A stretch of DNA of 41,457 nucleotides. Source: Hominenteromicrobium sp900549945 (lineage in GTDB: Bacteria > Bacillota > Clostridia > Oscillospirales > Acutalibacteraceae). Below the pieces are notes generated by a model that saw nothing but the letters and a program-made list of their open reading frames with translations, ran no database searches and was not told where the DNA came from. A program made the position numbers and the translations under genes. Below, one piece after another: positions 32,687-39,643 of this stretch. The stretch covers positions 1 through 41,457 of the forward strand of contig CABRNK010000023.1 in the NCBI GenBank assembly GCA_902472305.1. Reading direction: 5' to 3'. Each line of letters starts with the position of its first letter. Within the stretch, counting starts at the first letter, position 1.

Positions 32687-32776
32687 TGGCGGAGAAGATG
32701 GGATTTGAACCCATGCACCGGTTACCCGATCTACTCCCTTAGCAGGGGAGCCCCTTCACCACTTGGGTACTTCTCC
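32687..32776 (-). tRNA. tRNA-Ser, anticodon GCT
   Basis: On the minus strand GGAGAAG (5' end at 32776) pairs with CTTCTCC, followed by discriminator G and an encoded CCA (32687-32689). The anticodon loop CTGCTAA gives GCT, reading AGC/AGU serine codons. A long variable arm, as expected for tRNA-Ser, and the T arm GGTTCAAATCC are present. It is co-oriented with the second tRNA-Ser. Its 3' end faces the prophage side, which makes it a candidate attachment site. Confidence 0.95.
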
Positions 32777-32803
32777 AAAACAGTGAAAACTTAAAAATAA
32801 AAT

Positions 32804-32892
32804 TGGCGGAGAGGAAGAGATTCGAACTCTTGGTCCCTTGCGGGATCACTAGTTTTCAAGACTAGCTCCTTAAACCACTCGGACACCTCTCC
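32804..32892 (-). tRNA. tRNA-Ser, anticodon TGA
   Basis: On the minus strand GGAGAGG (5' end at 32892) pairs with CCTCTCC, with CCA encoded at 32804-32806. The anticodon loop CTTGAAA gives TGA, reading UCA serine codons. The variable arm (GATCCCGCAAGGGACC region) and T arm GAGTTCGAATCTC are regular. It precedes the GCT tRNA by 27 bases in the same transcript. Confidence 0.95.
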
Positions 32893-32909
32893 ATTTCAAC
32901 GCGAATTGT

Positions 32910-32939
32910 ATTATAGCACAAAACACGCAAAGCTGTCAA
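32910..32939 (-). promoter_or_regulatory. Promoter of the tRNA-Ser operon
   Basis: On the minus strand TTGACA (32939-32934), an 18-base spacer and TATAAT (32915-32910) form a near-consensus sigma-A promoter 18 bases ahead of the first tRNA. Confidence 0.85.
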
Positions 32940-32996
32940 GATGTACCGCAAATTTTCCGACCAAAAATATTATCCATAGGCCGGATAACAAAAGTT

Positions 32997-33025
32997 ATTA
33001 TACCGGAAATCGGCAGAGATGTCAA
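32997..33025 (-). promoter_or_regulatory. Second, upstream sigma-A promoter on the minus strand
   Basis: On the minus strand TTGACA (33025-33020), a 17-base spacer and TATAAT (33002-32997) match the consensus exactly. It lies about 86 bases upstream of the tRNA promoter with no gene between them, so it is either a tandem promoter of the tRNA operon or drives a short unlisted RNA. Confidence 0.7.
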
Positions 33026-33407
33026 GCCCTGCCGCTAAATCCAGCCATATTTTTTCGCGCCCCGCACGGCGCTGCGTTCGGGTATCCGGCGCTTCAGGCG
33101 CTGAGCGCGAGGGGACCGCAAGGCGGTGCTGGTCATGCTTTCGCGCAATACAGGGGCAGTACCTTTGAGGAAGAGCAGGGCTATGCCGGGCGCGGGGATC
33201 CGGCTTACCGCGGAAAAGCGCTGAAAACGCGGCGTGCATCGATGCCCGGGCGCTGAACCGCTCACCCGCCGCTGTGTATCCGCCCGCACCGCCAAACGGT
33301 GACATGCCGCGGCGGCCGTCACGCCCGGACAAGACTGTACCGAGCAGGGCGACCGCAAGGTTTTTCACCGCCCAAACGCCAAAAGGGCACGCCCCGGCTG
33401 TATTCCG
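33026..33407. other. Gene-free stretch with no recognised content
   Basis: About 380 bases, very G+C-rich, between the tandem promoters and the gntR stop. Short open frames on both strands (for example 32970-33368 minus, 32906-33256 plus) have no ribosome binding site and an Arg/Pro/Ala-rich composition, which fits chance frames in G+C-rich DNA. I could not recognise a known RNA. Several short inverted repeats are present but none is convincing. Confidence 0.5.
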
Positions 33408-34094
33408 TTATTCCTTCGGCGCCGCCTGCCGCCGAAGCGCGAGGTCGATCAGATCGTAGTGCGCGTTGACCGCCGCCGTGCAGGCCGCTGCATCCCTCTG
33501 CCGCAAGCCGTCGAGGATCGCGCCGTGCGCGGCGTGCAGCCTTCGGCGCAGCTCGGCGTCCGCGCCGCGCAGCACCGCCTCAATCCATGTGCGGTAGACG
33601 TCGCCCAGCGCATCCATCAGCTCGATCCAAAAGCGGTTGCCGGACGCCTGCGCCAAGAGGCTGTGGAAGCGCTCGTCCTGCCGCGCCTCCTCTTCTACGC
33701 TCTCCGCCGGCAGCGCGAGCGCCGTCTCCGCCTCAGCGAGGTCAAAATCGCCGCGGCCGATCACCGACACGCAGACCGACACCTCCATCGTTCGGCGGAA
33801 CGCGCAGATCTCCTCCTGCGAAACCAGCCGGATCAGGAGAAGCGTGCGGATCATCTCGGAGAGCTTTTTCGAGATATTCCCGGTGTAATAGCTGCCCGAG
33901 CCCCTGCGGCTCTCCACGATGCCCATATTTTCCATGCTGCGCAGCGCCTCCCGCGTGGAATTGCGGCTGATCTGCAGCGTTTCCGAAAGCGTGCGCTCGG
34001 TCGGCAGGCGGTCGCCGACGGCGATGGAGCCGTCGCGGATACATCCGCACAGGTATCGGATCGCCCGCTGGTATTCGCGCGTCGTCTCCTCCAT
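33408..34094 (-). CDS. FadR/GntR-family transcription regulator
   Basis: This encodes 228 residues from the ATG at 34094, with GAGGAGGTG seven bases ahead; upstream in-frame sequence overlaps lrgB and is not needed. Residues ~1-75 are the winged helix ('GDRLPTERTLSETLQISRNS', 'ALRSMENMGIVESRRGSGS'). Residues ~90-220 are an all-helical FCD effector domain with the His/Asp positions that bind metal and a small acid ('DERFHSLLAQASGN', 'HGAILDGLRQRD', 'AVNAHYDLI'). It is the third gene of the lrgA-lrgB operon and probably binds the palindrome at 35175. The ligand is unknown; a carboxylate is likely for this family. Confidence 0.88.
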   Translation of the reverse strand: MEETTREYQRAIRYLCGCIRDGSIAVGDRLPTERTLSETLQISRNSTREALRSMENMGIVESRRGSGSYYTGNISKKLSEMIRTLLLIRLVSQEEICAFRRTMEVSVCVSVIGRGDFDLAEAETALALPAESVEEEARQDERFHSLLAQASGNRFWIELMDALGDVYRTWIEAVLRGADAELRRRLHAAHGAILDGLRQRDAAACTAAVNAHYDLIDLALRRQAAPKE

Positions 34095-34105
34095 GCTGCA
34101 CCTCC

Positions 34106-34795
34106 TCACAGAAACTGCGCGAATACGGACGCGCCGACCACGGTGAGCAGGCCGGAAATCGCGATGGAAAGGCTGCTCATCGCCCCCTCGACCTCGCCCA
34201 TTTCCATTGCCTTCGCCGTACCCACCGCATGCGACGACGTGCCGATCGCGATGCCCTTTGCAATCGGTTCGCGTATGCGAAACACACGGCAGATCAGCGG
34301 CGCGAAAATATTGCCGAGAACGCCGGTAATGATGATCACCGCGACGGTCAGCGTGACGTAGCCGCCGAGCTCCTCCGAAACGCCCATGCCAATCGCCGTC
34401 GTGATGGATTTCGGGAGCAGCGTCACATACTCCTCGTGCGAAAGGCCGAACATCAGGCTCATCGCGAGGATGCACAGCAGCGTCGTCAGGACGCCGGACA
34501 CGATGCCGATCAGAATGGCGCGCCAGTTCTTTTTCAGGACCTCAAGCTTTTCATAGAGCGGCACCGCGAGGCACACGGTCGCCGGCGTGAGCAGGTAGCT
34601 CAGATACTGCGCGCCGGAATAATACACGTCGTAGTCGATCCCCGCCGCCGCAAGCACCGCGATCGTCGCGGCGACGGAGATCAGCAGCGGATTGAAAAGC
34701 GCCAGCTTAAAGCGGTTTTGCAGCAAGCTGCCGGCGCCGTAGGCCAGCAGGCTGATCACGACGCCAAAGAAAACGGAGTTTTCAAAAAAGCTCAT
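34106..34795 (-). CDS. lrgB: LrgB-family membrane protein
   Basis: This encodes 229 residues from the ATG at 34795, with GGGAGGTGGGG just ahead. Multiple hydrophobic segments span the protein. The conserved LrgB/CidB block is clear: 'LLPKSITTAIGMGVSEELGG', 'VLGNIFAPLICRVFRI' and 'GIAIGTSSHAVGTAKAMEMG'. With LrgA it forms a membrane complex; in Bacillus and plants relatives move pyruvate or glycolate, while staphylococcal members affect autolysis. The start overlaps the lrgA stop (ATGA). Confidence 0.93.
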   Translation of the reverse strand: MSFFENSVFFGVVISLLAYGAGSLLQNRFKLALFNPLLISVAATIAVLAAAGIDYDVYYSGAQYLSYLLTPATVCLAVPLYEKLEVLKKNWRAILIGIVSGVLTTLLCILAMSLMFGLSHEEYVTLLPKSITTAIGMGVSEELGGYVTLTVAVIIITGVLGNIFAPLICRVFRIREPIAKGIAIGTSSHAVGTAKAMEMGEVEGAMSSLSIAISGLLTVVGASVFAQFL

Positions 34796-35157
34796 TTCCC
34801 CACCTCCCGTCTGCCGCCGCGCCGCAGCGCAAGCTGTGTGGCGTGCCCCGAAACGAGCATGACGAGCGCTGTGGAAAGCACGGTGATCACCGCATAGGCG
34901 AGCAGGTTCGAGCGGATGATCCCCCACGCGTTGACGAGGCCGACGGCGGCCGGGATGAACATCAGCGGCATGATCTCGATGAGAAAGACCGCCGTTTCCT
35001 TTACGTCGCCCAGCTTGATCACCTTGAAATGCAGGCAGAGGAACATCAATACAAGCCCGTAAATGCTTGCCGGCACCGGCAGCGGGATCAGGTAATTCAG
35101 CAGCTCCCCGAGCAGCGATAATCCCAAAATGATCCCGAATTGTTTCAGATACTTCAT
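34792..35157 (-). CDS. lrgA: LrgA-family membrane protein
   Basis: This encodes 121 residues from the ATG at 35157, preceded by GGGGGCTG. There are four hydrophobic segments. 'LNYLIPLPVPASIYGLVLMF' and 'FLIEIMPLMFIPAAVGL' are the family hallmarks of LrgA/CidA proteins. It is the first gene of the operon and partners LrgB. An in-frame extension to 35244 has no ribosome binding site and would run into the promoter. Confidence 0.93.
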   Translation of the reverse strand: MKYLKQFGIILGLSLLGELLNYLIPLPVPASIYGLVLMFLCLHFKVIKLGDVKETAVFLIEIMPLMFIPAAVGLVNAWGIIRSNLLAYAVITVLSTALVMLVSGHATQLALRRGGRREVGK

Positions 35158-35174
35158 GGATACAGCCCCCAAGC

Positions 35175-35220
35175 TATAATTGGTAGTACCAATTATAGGC
35201 CTGCCGCCGAAAAAAGTCAA
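35175..35220 (-). promoter_or_regulatory. lrgAB-gntR promoter with FadR-type operator
   Basis: On the minus strand TTGACT (35220-35215), a 17-base spacer and TATAAT (35197-35192) make a good promoter. A perfect inverted repeat, TATAATTGGT-AGT-ACCAATTATA (35175-35197), starts on the -10 box and covers the expected start point. Its core TTGGTxxTACCAA-like half-sites fit the TNGTNNNACNA rule of FadR-family operators. Binding there would block transcription; the likely binder is the GntR protein of the same operon. Confidence 0.82.
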
Positions 35221-35444
35221 TTCCCGCCGCCGTCTGCGGCGCACATTTCAAAAATTTCTGCGCAGCGGCTAAAAATCGTGCGGACGCCGCCGCTTTTTTT
35301 CGACAAAACAGTGGGCGCGCAGCTCCGCGGCCAAAGCCGGAGACTGCCGCACCGTGCGGCGGGACGCGCAACCGAGCCGCCCGCAGCGCGCCGATTCCGC
35401 TTTCGCACCGGCGAACGCCTGCAAAGGTGCCGCGGCGCACGGAA

Positions 35445-35978
35445 TCACAGCGCCGTCCCTTTTTTCGGTATGAAGAAGCGCGACGTATCAACGCGCTCCA
35501 GCTCCAGCAGGCGCAGCTTTTTCCCGATGCCGCCGGCATAGCCCGTCAGGCTGCCGTCCGTGCCGACGACGCGGTGGCACGGAACGATCACGGAAATCGG
35601 GTTGTGCGCCACGGCGCTTCCCGCCGCCTGCGCGGACATGTGCGCGAGCCCGCGCTGCCGCGCGATGCGGGACGCAATTTCCGCATAGGTGACCGTCGTG
35701 CCGTAGGGCACGGAAACAAGGATTTCCCAGACCGCGCTTCGAAACGGCGTCGCCTCCCATTTCACAGGCGGCGTAAAGTCCGGCCGCTCACCCCGGAAAT
35801 ACACGTCGAGCCAGCGCTTTGCCGCGTCAAACACCGGCGTCTCGCGCGCCGCATGCTGCGCCGGCAGTGTATCCGCAAAATACTTCTGCCCGTCGAACCA
35901 CAGGCCGGTCAGGGCCTCGTCGTCCCCCGCCAGCAGAATGCCGCCCAGCGGCGAATCGTATCGGCTTGTATAAAGCAT
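35445..35978 (-). CDS. ogt: Methylated-DNA-protein cysteine methyltransferase
   Basis: This encodes 177 residues. The active-site PCHR (VIVPCHRVVGTDGSLTGYAG) and the helix-turn-helix 'YGTTVTYAEIASRIARQRG' identify an O6-alkylguanine-DNA alkyltransferase, which transfers alkyl groups from guanine to its own Cys. I chose the ATG at 35978, not the ATG at 35990. The latter sits on top of AAGGA, and the chosen start matches the distance found at the other copy of the structured leader element. It is a single gene with its own promoter at 36147-36175. Confidence 0.92.
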   Translation of the reverse strand: MLYTSRYDSPLGGILLAGDDEALTGLWFDGQKYFADTLPAQHAARETPVFDAAKRWLDVYFRGERPDFTPPVKWEATPFRSAVWEILVSVPYGTTVTYAEIASRIARQRGLAHMSAQAAGSAVAHNPISVIVPCHRVVGTDGSLTGYAGGIGKKLRLLELERVDTSRFFIPKKGTAL

Positions 35979-35990
35979 AAAAATCACCAT

Positions 35991-36081
35991 TCCTTATTTT
36001 TTGTGCCGGTCAGCGAAGCCAACTGCCGCTTTGCTCGTCGCGGCAAAGGCACAAATCATGTGTGAAAAAATATTTTTCACA
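35991..36081 (-). ncRNA. Structured leader element, copy 2 (upstream of ogt)
   Basis: Read on the minus strand it matches the element at 14296-14386 without gaps: 83 of 91 positions agree. The 9-base hairpin TGTGAAAAA/TTTTTCACA, closing stem TTTGTGC/GCACAAA and arm CTTTGC/GCAAAG are identical. In the second arm TCGGC/GCCGA becomes TTGGC/GCTGA, which still pairs through G-T wobbles. It lies between the ogt promoter and the ogt ribosome binding site, so it would be part of the mRNA leader. Confidence 0.7.
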
Positions 36082-36146
36082 CTGAAACCTCCGTGTATCC
36101 GGCTTTTCCCGCAGTCCGGCACATGCGCAGGGGTCCGTCTGCGCTT

Positions 36147-36175
36147 AGTATAACCGATTTTCCCGCTCGCTTCAA
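36147..36175 (-). promoter_or_regulatory. Promoter of ogt
   Basis: On the minus strand TTGAAG (36175-36170), a 17-base spacer and TATACT (36152-36147) lie about 170 bases ahead of ogt, so the transcript would carry the structured leader element. Confidence 0.7.
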
Positions 36176-36217
36176 GGCATTCTGTTCAAGCTGCGGTACC
36201 TTGCTTTCAGCCTGTGC

Positions 36218-36246
36218 TTTACAACGGCGTCCCCGTATGCTATATT
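36218..36246 (+). promoter_or_regulatory. Promoter of the lysR gene
   Basis: TTTACA (36218-36223), a 17-base spacer and TATATT (36241-36246) precede the + strand regulator gene by 60 bases. Its -35 side is about 40 bases from the divergent ogt promoter. Confidence 0.65.
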
Positions 36247-36305
36247 AAAGCCATACGAAAGCATGAACGCGAGAGACCGAAATAATTCTGGGAAGGTGGG
36301 TTCAA

Positions 36306-37181
36306 ATGGAACTGCGCGTGCTGCAATACTTTCTCGCCGTGGCGCGGGAGCGAAGCATTTCGGGCGCGGCCGAATCGCTGCACCTTTCACAGCCGACGCT
36401 TTCGCGCCAGCTCCGGGAGCTGGAGGAAAGCCTCGGCAAACAGCTCTTTGTCCGCGGAAACCGGCAGATCACCCTCACGGCGGAGGGGATGCTCCTTCGA
36501 AAGCGCGCGGAGGAGATCGCCGGGCTCGTCCGGAAAACCGAAGCGGAAATCGCGCTGGGCGACGCCGCTGCCGCCGGCGACGTCTATATCGGTGCGGGCG
36601 AAACCGACGCCATCCGCCTGCTCGCCCGCGCCGCCGTGCATCTGCAAAAAACACACCCGCGCATCCGCCTGCACATTTCCAGCGGAGACACGGCCGACGT
36701 GACCGACAAGCTCGATCAGGGGCTGGTCGATTTCGGGCTGCTCTTCGCCCCCGGAGAGCTCTCGCGGTACGACCACCTTCGCATCCCGCAGAAGGACACG
36801 TGGGGCGTTCTGATGCGCCGCGATTCCCCGCTTGCCGGCACAGAAGCGATGCGGCCGGACCTGCTGCGGGACAAGCCGCTGATCCTCTCCCGCCAGTACG
36901 GCAGCGCCCTCGCCCTGTGGTTCGGATGCGCAGAAGCCGATCTAAACGTCGTCGCGACGTACAGCCTGCTGTACAACGCCTCCATTCTGGTGGACGAGGG
37001 ACTCGGCTATGCGATCACGCTGGATAAAATCCTCAACACAACCGGGACCAGCCTGTGCTTTAAGCCGCTTTCTCCCCCGCTGCAGGCCGGCCTCTGCGTC
37101 GTGTGGAAAAAGTATCAGGTATTCTCGAGGGCCGCGGAGCTGTTTTTGGAGGCTCTGCGGCAGACCGCCGCGCAGGTCTAG
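36306..37181 (+). CDS. LysR-family transcription regulator
   Basis: This encodes 291 residues with GGAAGGTGGG ahead of the ATG. The N-terminal helix-turn-helix (ELRVLQYFLAVARERSISGA; 'AESLHLSQPTLSRQLRELEE') is standard LysR. Residues ~90-285 form the two-lobed effector domain, beginning 'AGDVYIGAGETDAIRL'. The target is not evident: it is flanked by divergent ogt and, on the other side, by a broken gene and a convergent redox operon. A 16-base perfect palindrome GCGATACCGGTATCGC starts on the last base of its stop codon (37181-37196). Confidence 0.92.
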   Translation: MELRVLQYFLAVARERSISGAAESLHLSQPTLSRQLRELEESLGKQLFVRGNRQITLTAEGMLLRKRAEEIAGLVRKTEAEIALGDAAAAGDVYIGAGETDAIRLLARAAVHLQKTHPRIRLHISSGDTADVTDKLDQGLVDFGLLFAPGELSRYDHLRIPQKDTWGVLMRRDSPLAGTEAMRPDLLRDKPLILSRQYGSALALWFGCAEADLNVVATYSLLYNASILVDEGLGYAITLDKILNTTGTSLCFKPLSPPLQAGLCVVWKKYQVFSRAAELFLEALRQTAAQV

Positions 37182-37285
37182 CGATACCGGTATCGCCGCG
37201 CCGCCGGACACTTTTGCACCGCACTCCATCGGCGGATCAGCACAAAAATCACAGCGGATGCGTATCATCAAAAAGGAGGCTCAAA

Positions 37286-37601
37286 ATGCCAGACGAAAAG
37301 CCGCCTGCAGATCCCAACACAGAAGAGAGGGAGCGCACCGCGCCCCAAAACAGCGCGGAATCCCAGTTCCCCCTTCCTCGGCATTGTTCCAATTCCGACG
37401 CTCTCCGTCGATCAGGGTGCCATTCGATTTAAGCTGGACGTAAAGCCGCGGGCAGACGGCACAGCCGGACAGGACGCCGGTAAAGGCAGGGAAACCACCT
37501 TCTCCAAAGGCCCGCTCAGCGCGGCAGCGTCCGGCTATGTCACGGTCAAACCGTCAGCATCGGACATACCCGCCATAGAGCAGGCGGATGAGGCGGATTG
37601 A
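37286..37601 (+). pseudogene. Frameshifted remnant of a DUF2589-like gene
   Basis: An AAAAAGGAGG sits seven bases ahead of an ATG at 37286. The first frame (PDEKPPADPNTEERERTAPQ) stops at 37430-37432. In another frame, from about 37374 to the TGA at 37599-37601, the text 'FLGIVPIPTLSVDQGAIRFK' and 'SGYVTVKPSASDIPAIEQAD' resembles the DUF2589 core. Normal members have an N-terminal helical part that is missing here. The gene is thus shortened and out of frame. The similarity is judged by eye. Confidence 0.65.
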
Positions 37602-37647
37602 AACCGGGCCTTCCCGCCGGCAAGGCCGCGGCTCTCTAGGCGCAGAA

Positions 37648-37684
37648 GAGGCATGCAGTCTGTGAGAAACAGACTGCATGCCTC
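37648..37684. terminator. Perfect 16-base-stem hairpin between convergent genes
   Basis: GAGGCATGCAGTCTGT (37648-37663) pairs without mismatch with ACAGACTGCATGCCTC (37669-37684) across a five-base loop. Neither side has a proper T tract (TCCCGTTTC on the + side), so intrinsic termination may be partial. It lies between the DUF2589 remnant and the 3' end of the convergent flavodoxin operon, a position expected of a bidirectional stop. Confidence 0.6.
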
Positions 37685-37768
37685 TCCCGTTTCGAGAAAT
37701 ATGGCCTTCCGTTCATCCGGCCCTTAAAGCCGTCCTCCGTTAAGCCGCGGAGGCATGCGGCAGGACGC

Positions 37769-38446
37769 TTACGCTGTAAGCCCGTTTTCAGAGAGGTAGG
37801 CGTCGATCGCGCCGGTATCAGAGGGCCTTGCAAACAGCCCGTCGTGTACGACAGCGCCGCCGGCGTTCTCCCGGACGAACGCAATGGAATTGTCGAACTG
37901 CTCCGCATCCATAGAGGACGACTGTGTAAACGGATAGATCTCCTTGCCGGTCAGGTCGCAGCTCTCCAGAAAAGTGCCGATGATCATCGGGGCGGTATGC
38001 CACCAGATGGGGTATCCCAGCACGATGGTGTCGTACTGATCGATGGCGTCCGGCAGATCGGCCATCGCCGGGCGGGCGTTTTCATTGCGCTCTTTTTCCG
38101 CAATTTCCGCGGTTTCGTTATAGTCCTCCGGGTAGGGCGTTTGGGGCGTGATTTCATACAGATCGCCGCCCGTTTGCTCCGCGATATAGGCCGCCATTTC
38201 CTCTGTGTTTCCGGACCATGAGAAATACACAACCAAGGTATTTCCCGCACCGGCTTCCGCCGGTTCGCTCTCAGAGGCGGAAGCCGTTTCTGCTTCGCCG
38301 GATGCGGATGTTTCCTGCGCCTCACTGCTGACGGCAGCTTCGGAGGCGCCTGCCGGCCTGCTGCTTTCCGCCTGTGTCTGCCCGCAGGCGGAGAGGGAAA
38401 AGACCAGCACGGCGGCCATCGTCAGGCCAAGGATTTTTTTGAACAT
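37769..38446 (-). CDS. Flavodoxin-like lipoprotein
   Basis: This encodes 225 residues. The N-terminus is a lipoprotein signal peptide with lipobox LSAC (Cys21). A low-complexity Ser/Ala/Glu spacer covers ~22-68. The flavodoxin domain starts at ~69 with the FMN phosphate loop 'YFSWSGNTEE', continues with 'DLYEITPQTPYPEDY' and 'VLGYPIWWHTAPMIIGTF', and ends near residue 220. The protein would be anchored outside the membrane and carry FMN, so it may act in extracytoplasmic electron transfer. It is the last gene of the four-gene minus-strand operon. Confidence 0.9.
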   Translation of the reverse strand: MFKKILGLTMAAVLVFSLSACGQTQAESSRPAGASEAAVSSEAQETSASGEAETASASESEPAEAGAGNTLVVYFSWSGNTEEMAAYIAEQTGGDLYEITPQTPYPEDYNETAEIAEKERNENARPAMADLPDAIDQYDTIVLGYPIWWHTAPMIIGTFLESCDLTGKEIYPFTQSSSMDAEQFDNSIAFVRENAGGAVVHDGLFARPSDTGAIDAYLSENGLTA

Positions 38447-38482
38447 CGTCGTTTACTCACTTTCTTTGATTTCGGCGCCGCC

Positions 38483-39628
38483 TCACAGGCACGCGCAGAG
38501 AATTTCATAAACTTCATTCCGGCTCAGCTCGCGCGGGCCGCTCTTTATAATATTGCAGGTGTCCGCCACCTTCCGCAGTACCTCCGGCGTGATCTCCACC
38601 TTGGATTTCAGTTCCCCCAGCCTTGTGGGCAAGCCGCATTCCCTGATAAACGCCGCCAGCGCTTCAACGCCGGCTTCGGCGGTATCCGCACCAAATACCG
38701 CGCGGGCAAAGCGGGCGAATTTTTCTTCCGCGTCTTTTACGATACGGCGGTAGTAGGCTGGATGGATCACCGCCAAGCCCTGCCCGTGATTGCAGTCAGT
38801 GTAGGCGCCGAGCTGGTGCTCGATCTGATGCGCCTGAAAATCGGTCAGACGGCCCACCTTCAGGACGCCGTTTTCCGCCATAGCAGAATCCCACATCAGG
38901 TTGCCGCGGGCCTGCAGGTCGTCTTTATCGTTCAGCAGGCGGCGCATATTGACAACCGTATTCCGCATGACCGCCAGCGCTACATCATCCGACACATTGT
39001 CCTGATCCGACTGCCCGAGATACGTCTCCATCGCATGGCTGAGCGTGTCGAAAGCGCCGGAAATCACCTGTATGAAGGGGACCGACAGGGTATAAGAGGG
39101 ATCGAGCACCGCAAAGCGGGGCGCAAAGCCAAAGACCCCCGTTTTGACAGAAAGCGCCTCATTGGTGATGACTGCGCCGCCGTTCATCTCTGCGCCTGTG
39201 CCGGAAGCTGTGACAACGGCGCCGAGGGGAATTGCGTCTGCGGGCAGCTTGTGCCGGACAAATTCCATGCTCCAGATGTCCTCTTCGGTTTTCGCCTGCG
39301 CCGCGATGATTTTGCAGCAGTCGATGACCGAGCCGCCGCCGACCGCAAGGATGGTATCCACCTGTTCTTTTCTTGCCAGCGCCGCGCCCTCCTGCACCTT
39401 TGCATAGGTGGGATTGGGCATGATGCCGGAAAAATCGACGACCCTCTTTCCCAGCGCCCGCAGAATGCCGGAGATTTCACCGTAAATGCCGTTCTTCTTC
39501 ACGGAACCGCCGCCATAGGCAAGCATAACCGTATCGCCGGCATGGGCAAGCTCTGTTTTCAGCGCCTTTTCTGCCGCGCCCTCTCCAAAATAAACCTTTG
39601 TGGGATGAGAAAACACAAATTCCTTCAT
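38483..39628 (-). CDS. Iron-containing alcohol dehydrogenase (BdhA/YqhD type)
   Basis: This encodes 381 residues, full length, from the ATG at 39628 with AAAAGGAGG ahead. The family features are 'HPTKVYFGEGA' at the start, GGGS in 'DTILAVGGGSVIDCC' for NADP binding, and metal-site His residues in 'LSHAMETYLG', 'FQAHQIEHQLGAYTDCNHGQ'. It reduces aldehydes to alcohols. Its neighbours (aldo/keto reductase, flavodoxin) suggest handling of aldehydes or redox stress. Confidence 0.93.
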   Translation of the reverse strand: MKEFVFSHPTKVYFGEGAAEKALKTELAHAGDTVMLAYGGGSVKKNGIYGEISGILRALGKRVVDFSGIMPNPTYAKVQEGAALARKEQVDTILAVGGGSVIDCCKIIAAQAKTEEDIWSMEFVRHKLPADAIPLGAVVTASGTGAEMNGGAVITNEALSVKTGVFGFAPRFAVLDPSYTLSVPFIQVISGAFDTLSHAMETYLGQSDQDNVSDDVALAVMRNTVVNMRRLLNDKDDLQARGNLMWDSAMAENGVLKVGRLTDFQAHQIEHQLGAYTDCNHGQGLAVIHPAYYRRIVKDAEEKFARFARAVFGADTAEAGVEALAAFIRECGLPTRLGELKSKVEITPEVLRKVADTCNIIKSGPRELSRNEVYEILCACL

Positions 39629-39643
39629 CGCCGCAGCCTCCTT

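Noticed and set aside
33160..33210. Segment GAGGAAGAGCAGGGCT with a passing likeness to an RNase P RNA motif
   Set aside because: The surrounding conserved parts of RNase P RNA are absent, so the likeness is chance.
32970..33368. Open frame on the minus strand upstream of the tRNAs
   Set aside because: It has no ribosome binding site, is Arg/Ala/Pro-rich, and runs over two consensus promoter elements.
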